Assembly: GCF_001598215.1 (NCBI RefSeq)
Contig: NZ_BCXJ01000004.1
Location: 496,001-560,000 of the forward strand
DNA: 64,000 bases
DNA from: Shouchella clausii
GTDB lineage: Bacteria; Bacillota; Bacilli; Bacillales; Bacillaceae_D
Reading direction: 5' to 3'
Both the position numbers and the translations under genes were made by a program. Below, piece after piece: positions 7,683-16,480 of the stretch. The stretch's first letter is position 1, and every line of letters starts with the position of its first letter. A model generated the notes under the pieces. The model was not told the DNA's origin. It searched no databases and saw only the letters and a list, made by a program, of their open reading frames with translations.

Positions 7683-8498
7683 ATGCATATGAGAAAAGTT
7701 GTTTTGATCACAGGGGCATCGGCAGGAATCGGTAAAGCTACTGTAGAGTTGCTTTTGAAAGAAGGATACATTGTATATGGAGCGGCCAGACGCATCGATC
7801 AGATGAGGGATATTGAATCGAAAGGCGCACATATTCTCGCAATGGATGTAACGGATGATCGGTCCATGAGAAATGGCGTTAACCGAATCATACAAGAACA
7901 GGGCAGAATCGACGTGCTATTCAATAATGCGGGTTACGGTGCTTATGGAGCGGTCGAAGATGTACCAATGGAGGAAGCAAGACGTCAATTTGAAGTCAAC
8001 CTTTTTGGATTAAGCCGTCTGACCCAATTGGTTCTCCCCTATATGAGAACACAACAATCAGGAAAGATCGTGAATACTTCGTCTGCAGGCGGAAAAGTTT
8101 ATACACTCCTAGGTGCTTGGTATCATGCTGCAAAACATGCGCTGGAAGGATTCTCTGATTGCCTGCGCGTGGAAGTCAAGCCATTCGGAATTGATGTCAT
8201 TATCATCGAGCCGGGGGCTACCGAAAGTGAATGGGCAGAGGTTGTATTTGAACACGTTCGGAAAATATCAGGGAATACAGCATACAGTAAAATGGCCGAT
8301 GCTTTTATAAATACGTTAAAAAAACCAGGTGCAGTTTATCCTCCTGCTCGGATTGCCCAATTGGTTTTAAAGGCAATCCGATCCCAAAAACCAAAAACTA
8401 GATACGTGGCAGGCAATGCCATACCAGTTTTAATGTTGCGAAAAATTTTATCCGATCAGATGTTCGATCGTGTTCTCTCTCAAATGTTTAAGATATAA
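7683..8498 (+). CDS. Short-chain dehydrogenase/reductase (SDR)
   Basis: A 271-residue classical SDR oxidoreductase. The NAD(P)-binding motif TGASAGIG is at about residues 11-18, NNAGYG at about 84-89, the catalytic serine in NTSSAGG near 138, and YHAAK (the Tyr-x-x-x-Lys pair) near 148-152. AARR after the second strand suggests NADP(H) preference. GGAGG stands 8 bp before the ATG. The substrate cannot be deduced. The gene is probably repressed by the divergent TetR protein through the palindrome in its leader. Many TetR/SDR pairs of this kind act in detoxification, but that is a generalisation. Confidence 0.9.
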   Translation: MHMRKVVLITGASAGIGKATVELLLKEGYIVYGAARRIDQMRDIESKGAHILAMDVTDDRSMRNGVNRIIQEQGRIDVLFNNAGYGAYGAVEDVPMEEARRQFEVNLFGLSRLTQLVLPYMRTQQSGKIVNTSSAGGKVYTLLGAWYHAAKHALEGFSDCLRVEVKPFGIDVIIIEPGATESEWAEVVFEHVRKISGNTAYSKMADAFINTLKKPGAVYPPARIAQLVLKAIRSQKPKTRYVAGNAIPVLMLRKILSDQMFDRVLSQMFKI

Positions 8499-8683
8499 AC
8501 TCGATCTTTAGGTAACGTATGTTAGGTTAAAACCAGGAGGATGTCCCATTCTTCATTTAACTTTCTCAAAGACGACAATAGCCGGAAAAATACAATTAAA
8601 GAACTCGGAGCTTACGCTTGATCAATGAGATAAATCATTAATCTCGTATGCGCGAAAATCCTTTAGTAACAGATACCTAATTT

Positions 8684-8724
8684 AAAATAAAAAAGGAAGC
8701 TGATCGTCTGAATCAACTTCCTTT
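8684..8724 (-). terminator. Terminator of the tRNA-Ala transcript
   Basis: On the minus strand a 12-bp stem (AAGGAAGTTGAT with ATCAGCTTCCTT, one G-U pair) and a 7-nt loop are followed by a T-rich tail. It sits about 15 bp after the tRNA 3' end. Confidence 0.8.
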
Positions 8725-8738
8725 CTTATCTTATTTAA

Positions 8739-8811
8739 TGGAGCCTAGGGGGCTCGAACCCCTGACCTCAACGCTGCCAGCGTTGCGCTCTCCCAGCTGA
8801 GCTAAGGCCCC
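8739..8811 (-). tRNA. tRNA-Ala (anticodon GGC)
   Basis: A 73-nt gene folds into the full cloverleaf. The acceptor stem GGGGCCT/AGGCTCC contains the G3-U70 pair that identifies alanine tRNAs. The D arm is GCTC...GAGC; the anticodon stem CAACG/CGTTG encloses the loop CTGGCAG, giving anticodon GGC, and the T arm contains GGTTCGA. The discriminator base is A73 and CCA is not encoded. The gene stands alone with its own terminator. Confidence 0.97.
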
Positions 8812-8923
8812 ACACGGTTATGTATGTCCAATAACGTTACTGCAATAATATAACATAGCTCACCGCTGTTTGCAATACAAAAAAACAAAAAATCGCAGCC
8901 TCGCGTTTACAAATTTACTAGTA

Positions 8924-9088
8924 TCAAGAAGGCAAAAACAAACCGATAATAAACCAGACCAACCCGCCGAGTAAACCGACGACTGCAGATTGGATAGCAG
9001 CTTCCTTTGTGATTCGTTTCGCCTTTACAAAATCGAGTATTAACCAACCGCAAAAAATAGCTAAAGCAATAATGATCGCTTCACCCAT
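8924..9088 (-). CDS. Small two-helix membrane protein
   Basis: A 54-residue protein with two hydrophobic helices (EAIIIALAIFCGWLILDFV and SAVVGLLGGLVWFIIGLFL) joined by a short basic stretch (KAKRITKEA). The start at 9088 has a strong GGAGGGGGAG site; a start 17 codons upstream would add a non-hydrophobic basic tail and has none. I do not recognise the family. It follows yugN on the same strand with about a 57-bp gap and could share its transcript. Confidence 0.55.
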   Translation of the reverse strand: MGEAIIIALAIFCGWLILDFVKAKRITKEAAIQSAVVGLLGGLVWFIIGLFLPS

Positions 9089-9145
9089 TTTCACTCCCCC
9101 TCCCGCTATTACTTTAGCAACTTTTCTCCCATGTAGCAATGATTA

Positions 9146-9559
9146 TCAGGCAAGCGTTTGCTCAAGCTCTGCTACTAAGTTGTCCGCTAACGAGCGGTAT
9201 TTGTCGAAAACCTCCCCGTCCTTGTCAACAGGTGCTTGAAACTGGTTTACAAGCCCCTCGGCTACCGCCGGCACAACACCGCTTAACGACTCTTCATCAT
9301 TGTCTTGTTGATAAACATGGTTTAGCAAGTACAACGTTCCAACTTGGATGACGGCGTTTTTTGAGCCTAGCTCCCCTTCCACTGCCTGAACGGGAATACG
9401 CAAAAACGTATATCCATTGTCCGCCGAAATTTTGTAATCGTAATAGCCATGATCATAGTCCCAATTGCCACCGAGTGTGTAGCCTAGTGATTCCAATACA
9501 CTTTGCAATTCTTTTGCTTTAAATTGTTTGCCTTCGATTGTTGATTCAAGTGCGATCAA
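9146..9559 (-). CDS. yugN: YugN-like family protein
   Basis: A 137-residue soluble protein resembling the YugN family, which is found next to pgi in Bacillus. Motifs include ALESTIEGKQFKAKELQ, GGNWDYDHGYYDYKI (about residues 32-46) and FLRIPVQAVEGELG. The function is unknown. A TTG start at 9559 is preferred, because AAGGGAG lies 8 bp upstream and no ATG near the conserved N-terminus has such a site. It follows pgi after a terminator hairpin. Confidence 0.75.
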   Translation of the reverse strand: MIALESTIEGKQFKAKELQSVLESLGYTLGGNWDYDHGYYDYKISADNGYTFLRIPVQAVEGELGSKNAVIQVGTLYLLNHVYQQDNDEESLSGVVPAVAEGLVNQFQAPVDKDGEVFDKYRSLADNLVAELEQTLA

Positions 9560-9640
9560 ACAAATCGCTCCCTTCGTTTTTCCATCGCCATTAGTGTGGG
9601 AAAGGAGCCTCGAACTTATACACCGGCAAGACATAAAAAC

Positions 9641-9663
9641 AACGCAGCCCAATGGACTGCGTT
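9641..9663 (-). terminator. Terminator after pgi
   Basis: Minus-strand stem AACGCAG/CTGCGTT with a 9-nt loop, followed by GTTTTTA. It separates pgi from yugN. Confidence 0.7.
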
Positions 9664-9681
9664 GGCCAATTTACACAATGT

Positions 9682-11037
9682 TTAGTTGTCCGTTAAGCGA
9701 CTTTCAAGTTTGTTTTTCTCTTCCTCGAAGCCTGGCTTTCCGAGCAAAGCAAACATGTTTTTCTTATAGGCTTCAACGCCTGGTTGGTCAAATGGATTCA
9801 CGCCTAGCAAGTAACCGCTCATAGCAACCGCTTTTTCGAAAAAGTAAACGAGATAACCAAATGAGTATTCATCCAATTTTGGAATGGAAACGACAAGGTT
9901 TGGCACATTCCCGTCAGTATGAGCAAGCATCGTCCCTTTAAACGCTTGTTTATTGACAAAATCCATTGTTTTTCCTGCTAAATAGTTTAAACCATCAAGA
10001 TCGCTTTCTGCTTCTTCAATCGTAATATGCTTGTCAACCGTCTCTACATGAAGAACGGTTTCAAATAAATCACGGCGCCCATCTTGTACATATTGGCCCA
10101 TTGAATGAAGGTCGGTTGAAAAGTCGACTGATGCTGGGTAAATCCCTTTTTGGTCTTTCCCTTCGCTTTCGCCAAATAATTGTTTCCACCATTCAGACAC
10201 ATAATGGAGGTGCGGTTCATAGTTCACCAACAATTCAATCGTTTTGCCTTTATTGTAAAGGATATTGCGAATGGCTGCGTATTGATAAGCCGCATTTTCG
10301 GTTAATTCACCTGTTGAAAAAGCTTCTCTTGCATCAGCCGCACCCTTCATCATATCTTCAATCGCTAAGCCACTTACAGCAATTGGCAAGAGACCTACAG
10401 TTGTCAATACAGAAAAGCGACCGCCAACGTCGTCTGGAATAACGAAAGATTCGTATCCCTCTTCATTCGCCAATGTTTTGAGGGCCCCGCGCTCTTTGTC
10501 AGTCGTTGCGTAAATGCGTTTGCGCGCCTCTTCCTTTCCATATTTTTTTTCAAGGTAGTCGCGGAACACGCGGAAAGCAATCGCTGGTTCTGTTGTCGTT
10601 CCTGATTTAGAGATAACGTTGACTGATACATCCTTACCATCTAGAAGATCAAGCACATCGCTCAAATACGTTGAGCTAATGTTTTGGCCAACAAAAATGA
10701 CTTGCGGTGCGTTGCGCTTTTCTTTCGGAAGCTGGTTAAAAAAAGAATGGTTCAACGCTTCAATCGCAGCGCGTGCCCCTAAGTAAGAACCACCAATGCC
10801 GACAACGAGCAACACATCGGAATCTTGGCGAATTTTTTCTGCCGCTTTTTGAATGCGGGCAAATTCTTCTTTATCGTGATCGACAGGCAAATCGATCCAT
10901 CCTAAAAAGTCATTTCCTTGGCCTGTCTTTTCATGAAGCGCTTTATGTGCAGCGCGTACTGCCTCTCCCATATAGGCGACTTCATGCTCTCCGAAAAAGG
11001 AAAGAGCTTTGCTGTAGTCAAATTGAATATGTGCCAT
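9682..11037 (-). CDS. pgi: Glucose-6-phosphate isomerase
   Basis: A 451-residue phosphoglucose isomerase, interconverting glucose-6-phosphate and fructose-6-phosphate in glycolysis. Conserved parts include [16 protein letters not shown] (about residues 80-95), [16 protein letters not shown] (about 142-157), [14 protein letters not shown] (about 205-218), and the [16 protein letters not shown] region (about 290-305) that carries active-site residues. Length matches B. subtilis Pgi. The ribosome binding site GGGAGG lies 9 bp before the ATG but is inside a stable hairpin that separates ddl from pgi. Gene order (yugJ, pgi, yugN) matches B. subtilis except for the inserted ddl. Confidence 0.97.
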   Translation of the reverse strand: MAHIQFDYSKALSFFGEHEVAYMGEAVRAAHKALHEKTGQGNDFLGWIDLPVDHDKEEFARIQKAAEKIRQDSDVLLVVGIGGSYLGARAAIEALNHSFFNQLPKEKRNAPQVIFVGQNISSTYLSDVLDLLDGKDVSVNVISKSGTTTEPAIAFRVFRDYLEKKYGKEEARKRIYATTDKERGALKTLANEEGYESFVIPDDVGGRFSVLTTVGLLPIAVSGLAIEDMMKGAADAREAFSTGELTENAAYQYAAIRNILYNKGKTIELLVNYEPHLHYVSEWWKQLFGESEGKDQKGIYPASVDFSTDLHSMGQYVQDGRRDLFETVLHVETVDKHITIEEAESDLDGLNYLAGKTMDFVNKQAFKGTMLAHTDGNVPNLVVSIPKLDEYSFGYLVYFFEKAVAMSGYLLGVNPFDQPGVEAYKKNMFALLGKPGFEEEKNKLESRLTDN

Positions 11038-11045
11038 AAAAAATA

Positions 11046-11091
11046 GCCTCCCTTGAGTTCGGTACCTTTTAAATGTACCGAACGGAGGCTA
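11046..11091 (-). promoter_or_regulatory. Hairpin holding the pgi Shine-Dalgarno sequence (possible attenuator)
   Basis: On the minus strand, AGCCTCC-GTTCGGTAC pairs with GTACCGAAC-(5-nt bulge)-GGAGGCT. The outer 7-bp helix includes the GGAGG that serves pgi, and a run of six T follows the stem. It could therefore be a ddl terminator, a translational block on pgi, or both. Confidence 0.55.
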
Positions 11092-11101
11092 AAAACACAA
11101 G

Positions 11102-12208
11102 TCAATTGCGGTCAAAAACCGAGCTTTTCAACTGTTTGTCACGTTCATGGCGCTCAATCGCAAGCTCAATTAATGTCGTAATCAAGTCTTGATAAGAAAC
11201 GCCACTTGCTTCCCATAATTTCGGGTACATGCTAATTTTCGTAAAGCCAGGCAATGTATTCACTTCATTAATGATCACTTCGCCTGCTTCAGTCAAAAAC
11301 ACATCAACACGAGCCAAGCCCTCGCAATTCAATGTTTTGTAAGCTTGAATGGCAATGTCTTGGATACGGCGATTGACTTCTTCCGGCAAATCTGCAGGAA
11401 TCGCCAATTTGGCGCCGTCTTCATCAATGTACTTCGCATCATACGAATAAAACCCGTCTTGCGGCAAAATTTCCCCGCAAGTACTCGCTTTCGGGTAGTC
11501 ATTTCCGAGAACGGCACATTCAATTTCGCGCCCTTTAATGGCTGCTTCAACAAGCACTTTATGATCATACGAGAATGCTTCCTCAATAGCAGCCATAAAT
11601 TCCGCTTCAGTCGTTGCTTTGTTGACGCCGACAGAAGAACCTTGGTTGGCAGGCTTTATAAATAGAGGCAGCCCCAATTGTTCAGCAATGCTCTCGAAAT
11701 CAATCGTTTTCTTAGCAGTACGGGTAAACGTCATCCCACTTGCAACATGGAGGCCAGCCCCTTGGAGAAGCCGCTTCGCAATGTCTTTATCCATGCTGAC
11801 TGCCGAGCCAAGCACATTTGACCCGACAAACGGCAAATTGGCAAGACGAAACATCCCTTGCAGCGACCCATCTTCTCCAAGGGTACCATGTACAATCGGA
11901 AATACCACATCAAGCTGGTCAAGAACCGACTGGTTTGACGTACCTACCAGTTGCCTGTCTTCCTTCCCAGGGATAAGGGCCACGCCTTGATTCGATTTAT
12001 TTAGCTCAATTAAAGCTGGATTGTCTGCATTAAGTAAAAAATTAGACGCTTCATTTATATGCCACTGGCCTTGTTTATCAATGCCAATCAATGTCACGTC
12101 AAAACGATCTTTATCAATCGCCTCAACAATATTTTTTGCTGATTGCAATGAAACTTCATGCTCAGCCGATTTCCCTCCAAAAATAATGCCTACTCGTTTC
12201 TTGGCCAC
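11102..12208 (-). CDS. ddl: D-alanine--D-alanine ligase
   Basis: A 368-residue ATP-grasp ligase that makes D-Ala-D-Ala for peptidoglycan. Visible are the N-terminal [19 protein letters not shown], the [14 protein letters not shown] loop (about residues 109-122), the ATP-grasp stretch [13 protein letters not shown] (about 182-194), and the metal-binding C-terminal [15 protein letters not shown] start at 12208 is chosen because AAGGAG is properly spaced from it, whereas the upstream in-frame GTG at 12217 touches the Shine-Dalgarno sequence. In B. subtilis ddl lies elsewhere, so its placement before pgi is a local rearrangement. Confidence 0.95.
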   Translation of the reverse strand: MAKKRVGIIFGGKSAEHEVSLQSAKNIVEAIDKDRFDVTLIGIDKQGQWHINEASNFLLNADNPALIELNKSNQGVALIPGKEDRQLVGTSNQSVLDQLDVVFPIVHGTLGEDGSLQGMFRLANLPFVGSNVLGSAVSMDKDIAKRLLQGAGLHVASGMTFTRTAKKTIDFESIAEQLGLPLFIKPANQGSSVGVNKATTEAEFMAAIEEAFSYDHKVLVEAAIKGREIECAVLGNDYPKASTCGEILPQDGFYSYDAKYIDEDGAKLAIPADLPEEVNRRIQDIAIQAYKTLNCEGLARVDVFLTEAGEVIINEVNTLPGFTKISMYPKLWEASGVSYQDLITTLIELAIERHERDKQLKSSVFDRN

Positions 12209-12281
12209 TTTTTTCACTCTCCTTCCCGTACATTATACACGGAAAAAGCTTGTTGAAGAATGAAAAAATATGGCCACTGAC

Positions 12282-13445
12282 TTAAAGTGCCGCCTTTAAA
12301 ATTTCAAGCGTTTCAGGCTTTCCGAGTTTATGGTAATTGCCATAAATCCCGTGCTCACAAGCAATGTCCGCAATTTGCTCCAGTTTGCTTTCATCAATGC
12401 CATAATCAGCCAAACGGCTTGGAGCCCCTAAACGTTTCCAAAAAGCAGCTAACTTGTCAATCCCCTCAAGAGCGACATCACGTTTGTCTCTGCCTGTCGA
12501 ATCAACGCCAAACACGTTTACAGCAAGCATCGCACTTCGTTCTGGGTTGACATCGACGCTGTGGCGGAGCCAATGAGGAAACAAAATCGCAAGCCCGCCA
12601 GCGTGTGGAATATCAAAAACAGCAGAAACCGCGTGTTCGAGGTTATGTGTGCCCCAATCACCTCGTGCGCCCATTTGCGTTATTCCATTTAAAGCCATTG
12701 TTCCGCTATATAGAATCGTTTCCCGCAACTCTACATTTTCGAGATCATCTAATAACGGGAGAGCTGCTTCGATCACTGTATGCAGAATCGATTCGCAAAT
12801 CCGGTCTTGCAATGGCGTATTCTCCGCTGGATGGAAATAGGCTTCTAGGACATGGCTCATCATGTCAACAATGCCATAAACGGTTTGATCTTTTGGAACC
12901 GAAAGTGTGTTAATTGGGTCGAGAATGGAAAAGTTAGGAAAGCTAAAAATGCTACCCCAGCCCTTTTTTTGATGGGTTTCCCAATTGGTAATCACTGAGC
13001 CGGAATTCATCTCGGATCCCGTTGCTGCAAGCGTCAAAATGGTGCCAAACGGCAACGCATCCATAGGCGTTTCTTTCTTAGTGATAATATCCCAAATGTC
13101 GCCATCATGACGGGCGCCTACCGCAATTGCTTTGGTGGCATCAATTACACTGCCGCCGCCAACCGCTAGAATAAAGCCAATTTGCTTTTCTTTGCACAAA
13201 TCGATTCCTTTCTGTACAGTTGTCAGCCGTGGGTTTGGCTCTACGCCTGCCAATTCGGTGACCGTACATCCGGCAAGTTCTAATTGTTTCGTAACTTTTT
13301 CATACAAGCCGTTCTTTTTGATGCTCCCGCCTCCGTAAACAAGCAAGACATTACGGTCATAAACAACAAGCTCTTCTGCCAAATGTTCGGTTTTTCCTTG
13401 GCCAAAAATTAATTTGGTCGGATTGTAAAAAGTAAAAGCATCCAT
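12282..13445 (-). CDS. yugJ: Iron-containing alcohol dehydrogenase (YugJ/BdhA type)
   Basis: A 387-residue group III, NAD(P)H-dependent alcohol dehydrogenase of the butanol dehydrogenase type. The nucleotide-binding [13 protein letters not shown] is at about residues 96-108. The metal ligands are supplied by the acidic helix [12 protein letters not shown] (about 193-204) and the histidines in [22 protein letters not shown] (about 263-284). A good ribosome binding site (AAAGGAGG) precedes the ATG. The substrate is probably a short aldehyde or alcohol. The place next to yuzA/yugI matches the yugJ locus of B. subtilis. Confidence 0.9.
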   Translation of the reverse strand: MDAFTFYNPTKLIFGQGKTEHLAEELVVYDRNVLLVYGGGSIKKNGLYEKVTKQLELAGCTVTELAGVEPNPRLTTVQKGIDLCKEKQIGFILAVGGGSVIDATKAIAVGARHDGDIWDIITKKETPMDALPFGTILTLAATGSEMNSGSVITNWETHQKKGWGSIFSFPNFSILDPINTLSVPKDQTVYGIVDMMSHVLEAYFHPAENTPLQDRICESILHTVIEAALPLLDDLENVELRETILYSGTMALNGITQMGARGDWGTHNLEHAVSAVFDIPHAGGLAILFPHWLRHSVDVNPERSAMLAVNVFGVDSTGRDKRDVALEGIDKLAAFWKRLGAPSRLADYGIDESKLEQIADIACEHGIYGNYHKLGKPETLEILKAAL

Positions 13446-13637
13446 TTGCTCATTTCCTCCTTTGCTTAAAAAGCACCCTTTTTAATCCTATCTTTTCTTA
13501 TACTCCATTGCAAAACAACTGCTTATCTGCAACCAACCGATTATTGCCAACTAGCGCTGCGTATATTCTGGAAGGCTATTCCACACCATAAAGGTAGCCA
13601 CATCACAGATGTGTGCACAGAACGGGAGGTGAAAAAG

Positions 13638-13871
13638 ATGAGCGGTATTCAAAGAACTGCGCTGGTCCTTGCGATTATCGGCGCGATCAATTGGGGTCTA
13701 ATCGGTTTTTTCCGTTTTGACCTTGTCGCTTTTATCTTTAACGGCCAGGCATCGATTATTTCCCGCCTCATTTACGCTCTTATCGGTTTATCCGGATTGT
13801 ATGCTATTTCAATCTTAATGAAGCCGAAAGAAGAACTTGGGCGTGACCACGAAGTTGAGCCACAACGATAA
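13638..13871 (+). CDS. yuzA: YuzA-like DUF378 membrane protein
   Basis: A 77-residue DUF378 protein with two membrane helices (TALVLAIIGAINWGLIGFFRFDL and SRLIYALIGLSGLYAISIL). AINWGL is characteristic of the family; the function is unknown. GGGAGG lies 8 bp before the ATG at 13638; an upstream in-frame ATG at 13611 lacks a site. It is divergent from yugJ and convergent with yugI, as in B. subtilis. Confidence 0.85.
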   Translation: MSGIQRTALVLAIIGAINWGLIGFFRFDLVAFIFNGQASIISRLIYALIGLSGLYAISILMKPKEELGRDHEVEPQR

Positions 13872-13872
13872 G

Positions 13873-13903
13873 AAAAAAGCAGCTAGACCGTCTAGCTGCT
13901 TTT
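13873..13903. terminator. Bidirectional terminator between yuzA and yugI
   Basis: A 12-bp stem (AAAGCAGCTAGA with TCTAGCTGCTTT) and a 3-nt loop, with A and T runs on both sides, placed between two convergent genes. Confidence 0.85.
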
Positions 13904-13909
13904 ACCTTA

Positions 13910-14311
13910 TTATTTTTTCGCGCGTTTGTTCAAATCAGCTTGAATTTCATTGGATTGTTTTAACCACTCTTTAAGCTTGTCTTCAAGGGTATTGAAGCCT
14001 TGTTGTTTTTGTTGGGCACCTTGAGGTTTCCCCTTGCCGGCACGTGGTTTCCCTTGCGGGCGAGCAGGCGCTTCTTGTGTCGCGCGGATCGACAAGGAAA
14101 TCTTTCCAGATTCCTCGTCTACAGACATAATTTTTACTTTTACCTCATCTCCTACTGCCAATACATCGGCAATGTCTTTTACATAACCGTGCGCTACTTC
14201 AGAAATGTGTACAAGCCCTTGTTTTTTTTCGTCAATTGCGACAAAAGCTCCGAACGGCTTTATACCGGTAACTTTTCCTTCAACAATGCTGCCTTCCTCA
14301 TAATTCGCCAT
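13910..14311 (-). CDS. yugI: S1-domain RNA-binding general stress protein 13 (YugI)
   Basis: A 133-residue protein with one N-terminal S1 RNA-binding domain (about residues 5-75: GSIVEGKVTGIKPFGAFVAI, GLVHISEVA, VGDEVKVKI). A basic glutamine/proline-rich linker follows (RPQGKPRAGKGKPQGAQQKQQ), then a charged helix. It matches B. subtilis YugI (GSP13), a ribosome-associated general stress protein. AGGAG precedes the ATG. Confidence 0.9.
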   Translation of the reverse strand: MANYEEGSIVEGKVTGIKPFGAFVAIDEKKQGLVHISEVAHGYVKDIADVLAVGDEVKVKIMSVDEESGKISLSIRATQEAPARPQGKPRAGKGKPQGAQQKQQGFNTLEDKLKEWLKQSNEIQADLNKRAKK

Positions 14312-14395
14312 AAATCACAACTCCTAAACATGTTTTAACCTTTTGATTTTACCACAGGACCTTCCTTTTAGTAAAGGAAGATCGAACTTTTCCTT

Positions 14396-15532
14396 CTAAT
14401 CGGTTAAAACCAAGCGCCCGCGTACAAGTGCAGCCGCTTTTATGTCGATGCCGAGTTGCTTTTCGTACTTTTCTTTTTTATAGTGTTCTCGCTGTTCAAA
14501 AAGTGTTACGACTTTACCGCTGCGCTGCATTCTTCCTGTACGGCCTGCACGATGTAAATAACTGTCTGGATCGGACGGCGCTTCTAACTGGATAATATGC
14601 GTCACCCCTTCAAGGTCGAGGCCTCGTGCAGCCACATCCGTTGCCACCAAAATATGGGCTTCGTTTGCAGAAAACGAAGCAATCGCTTTTTCCCGCTCTT
14701 GTTTTCCACTTTCAGAAGAGAGTGCCACCGCCTTCACTTTGCGGAAGCGCAGTTTTTCCACCGTCTCATTTAATTTTTGCAAATGGTTGACAAACACAAT
14801 CCCTTTTTCAATGTTCTCGGCAGCAATCAGTTTTCTCGTTACATCAACGCGATTCCTTGCTTCCACCCACAAGCATAGGTGCTCGACACTGGCAGGAACA
14901 AGGGAACCTTTCGCTTCAATTCGTTTAATCGCTGGCGCAAATAGCGCTAATTTTTCTTCGAGCTTATCCGGGACAGTCGCTGATACAAACAAATACTGAG
15001 CATCTCGGCCGATGCGTTTGCCGAGCTCTTCCATTTCTGCCCACTGCTCATCTTCTACAAACCGGTCAACTTCATCAATCACACATGTGTGGACCGTTGC
15101 CAATTTGATTTTTTTCAAACGCACAAGTTCAAGCAGCCGCCCAGGCGTGCCTACTACAATATGGGGCTTGCCTTTTTTTAATTTCTCTATTTGCCGTTTT
15201 ATATTGGCGCCTCCGATGAACGGCATGCTTGTAATCGTTGTATGTTCCGTTGTTTCTTTTAAAACTTGGACAATTTGCATCGCCAATTCTTGTGACGGAG
15301 CCACAATCACTGCTTGTGTCGCCTGCTTGGAAACATCGATTTTAGCAAGCAGTGGTATGAGATAAGCGAGTGTTTTCCCTGTTCCCGTTTGAGAACGAGC
15401 CACTATATTCCCACCAGCCAAAGCTGCTGGAATAACCGCAGCTTGAATGGGGGTTGGCTCTTCTATCCCTTTGGCAAGCAAATTGGCGCCAATGGCGTCA
15501 GGCCAATTGGCCGATTGAAAATGGTTAATCAT
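14396..15532 (-). CDS. DEAD-box family ATP-dependent RNA helicase
   Basis: A 378-residue superfamily 2 RNA helicase of minimal length, most like YfmL. Motifs in order: Q-motif region EPTPIQ, Walker A ARSQTGTGKT (about residues 44-53), GTPGRLLEL, a variant Walker B DEVD in place of DEAD, SATVP (motif III), then the second domain with VFVNHLQKL, LVATDVAARGLDL and HRAGRTGR. It lacks the long C-terminal RNA-targeting extension of DbpA or CshA. Such helicases unwind structured RNA in ribosome assembly. The start at 15532 has AAAGGAG 6 bp upstream; an upstream in-frame codon has none. It lies between thiM and yugI. Confidence 0.88.
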   Translation of the reverse strand: MINHFQSANWPDAIGANLLAKGIEEPTPIQAAVIPAALAGGNIVARSQTGTGKTLAYLIPLLAKIDVSKQATQAVIVAPSQELAMQIVQVLKETTEHTTITSMPFIGGANIKRQIEKLKKGKPHIVVGTPGRLLELVRLKKIKLATVHTCVIDEVDRFVEDEQWAEMEELGKRIGRDAQYLFVSATVPDKLEEKLALFAPAIKRIEAKGSLVPASVEHLCLWVEARNRVDVTRKLIAAENIEKGIVFVNHLQKLNETVEKLRFRKVKAVALSSESGKQEREKAIASFSANEAHILVATDVAARGLDLEGVTHIIQLEAPSDPDSYLHRAGRTGRMQRSGKVVTLFEQREHYKKEKYEKQLGIDIKAAALVRGRLVLTD

Positions 15533-15595
15533 TGGTTGCTCCTTTACATAGGCGATCAGGCTACCCAGCCTCATTCGCCTTAGCTGGCTTCTTTC

Positions 15596-16378
15596 CTAAC
15601 AAATCTGTGCTACTCGTTTCAATGCCGCCGCTTTTTCGTCCGTCATATTGCCGAGCTCATTTAAAAATGTTTGCTGGAAAGAGCCGATTCCTTCGTTCTT
15701 TGTTTGCTTATACGCCTGTTCTGCGCATACACCGTAAAAGGCAAGTGCTTCAACCGCAGCGTCGACAAGGCTATTAGGCTGAACAGCAGCATAAGCAGCA
15801 ATCACACCTCCGAGCAAACAGCCTGTACCAACGACTTTCGTGAGCCACTCGTGACCATTTGCAACTGCTACTAGTTGTTCGCCATTTGAAACAGCGTCAA
15901 CCTCTCCTGTTACAACGACAACGGTCTCAAGCGATTTTGCTGCCTCCAGGCATAGCTCTTTCACATCAGCATTGATCTTGCCATCAACACCTTTAACTGT
16001 ACCTGCCTCTCCAAGGAGGGCAGCAATTTCCCCAGCATTTCCGCGAACGACGGCAACATCGACTTCGTTTAAAATTCGTTTTGATATTTCGTTGCGAAAT
16101 GGCGTAGCCCCTACTCCAACAGGGTCAAAAATGACAGGTTTGCCTGCTTTGTTTGCCGCTTTTCCCGCTAAAACCATTGAGTCGACACCTTCGTTTGAGG
16201 GTGTGCCTATATTAAGGAGAAGCGCATCTGCCACAGAGGCCATGTCTTCAGTTTCTGCAGCGGAAAAGGCCATTACTGGCGAAGCGCCAATAGCAAGCAA
16301 GCCATTGGCGGTAAAATTCATCACCACGTCGTTTGTCATACAGTGGATTAACGGGTTGTTTTGCCTTACCAGTTCCAA
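15596..16378 (-). CDS. thiM: Hydroxyethylthiazole kinase
   Basis: A 260-residue ThiM of the ribokinase-like fold. It phosphorylates 4-methyl-5-(2-hydroxyethyl)thiazole for thiamine salvage. Family stretches: NPLIHCMTNDVVMNFTANGLLAIGASPVM near the N-terminus, VIFDPVGVGATPFR (about residues 108-121), RGNAGEIAALLG, and VVGTGCLLGGVIAAYAA, which holds the catalytic Cys/anion hole. A TTG start at 16378 has a strong GGAGGGAG site; an ATG seven codons upstream (16399) is the alternative. No thiE, thiD or TPP riboswitch is adjacent, so it stands apart from other thiamine genes. Confidence 0.9.
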   Translation of the reverse strand: MELVRQNNPLIHCMTNDVVMNFTANGLLAIGASPVMAFSAAETEDMASVADALLLNIGTPSNEGVDSMVLAGKAANKAGKPVIFDPVGVGATPFRNEISKRILNEVDVAVVRGNAGEIAALLGEAGTVKGVDGKINADVKELCLEAAKSLETVVVVTGEVDAVSNGEQLVAVANGHEWLTKVVGTGCLLGGVIAAYAAVQPNSLVDAAVEALAFYGVCAEQAYKQTKNEGIGSFQQTFLNELGNMTDEKAAALKRVAQIC

Positions 16379-16480
16379 TTTGTCTCCCTCCAAACACACA
16401 TAGCAAGCATAGCCTTATTTTGCAAAGCAACGCTAGATCTATACGATCCTTTCAATTTGTGGTCGTTTATCTTTGTTCTT

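Noticed and set aside
16400-16480. Search for a TPP riboswitch before thiM
   Set aside because: No CTGAGA or other conserved thi-box blocks are present in the short intergenic region.
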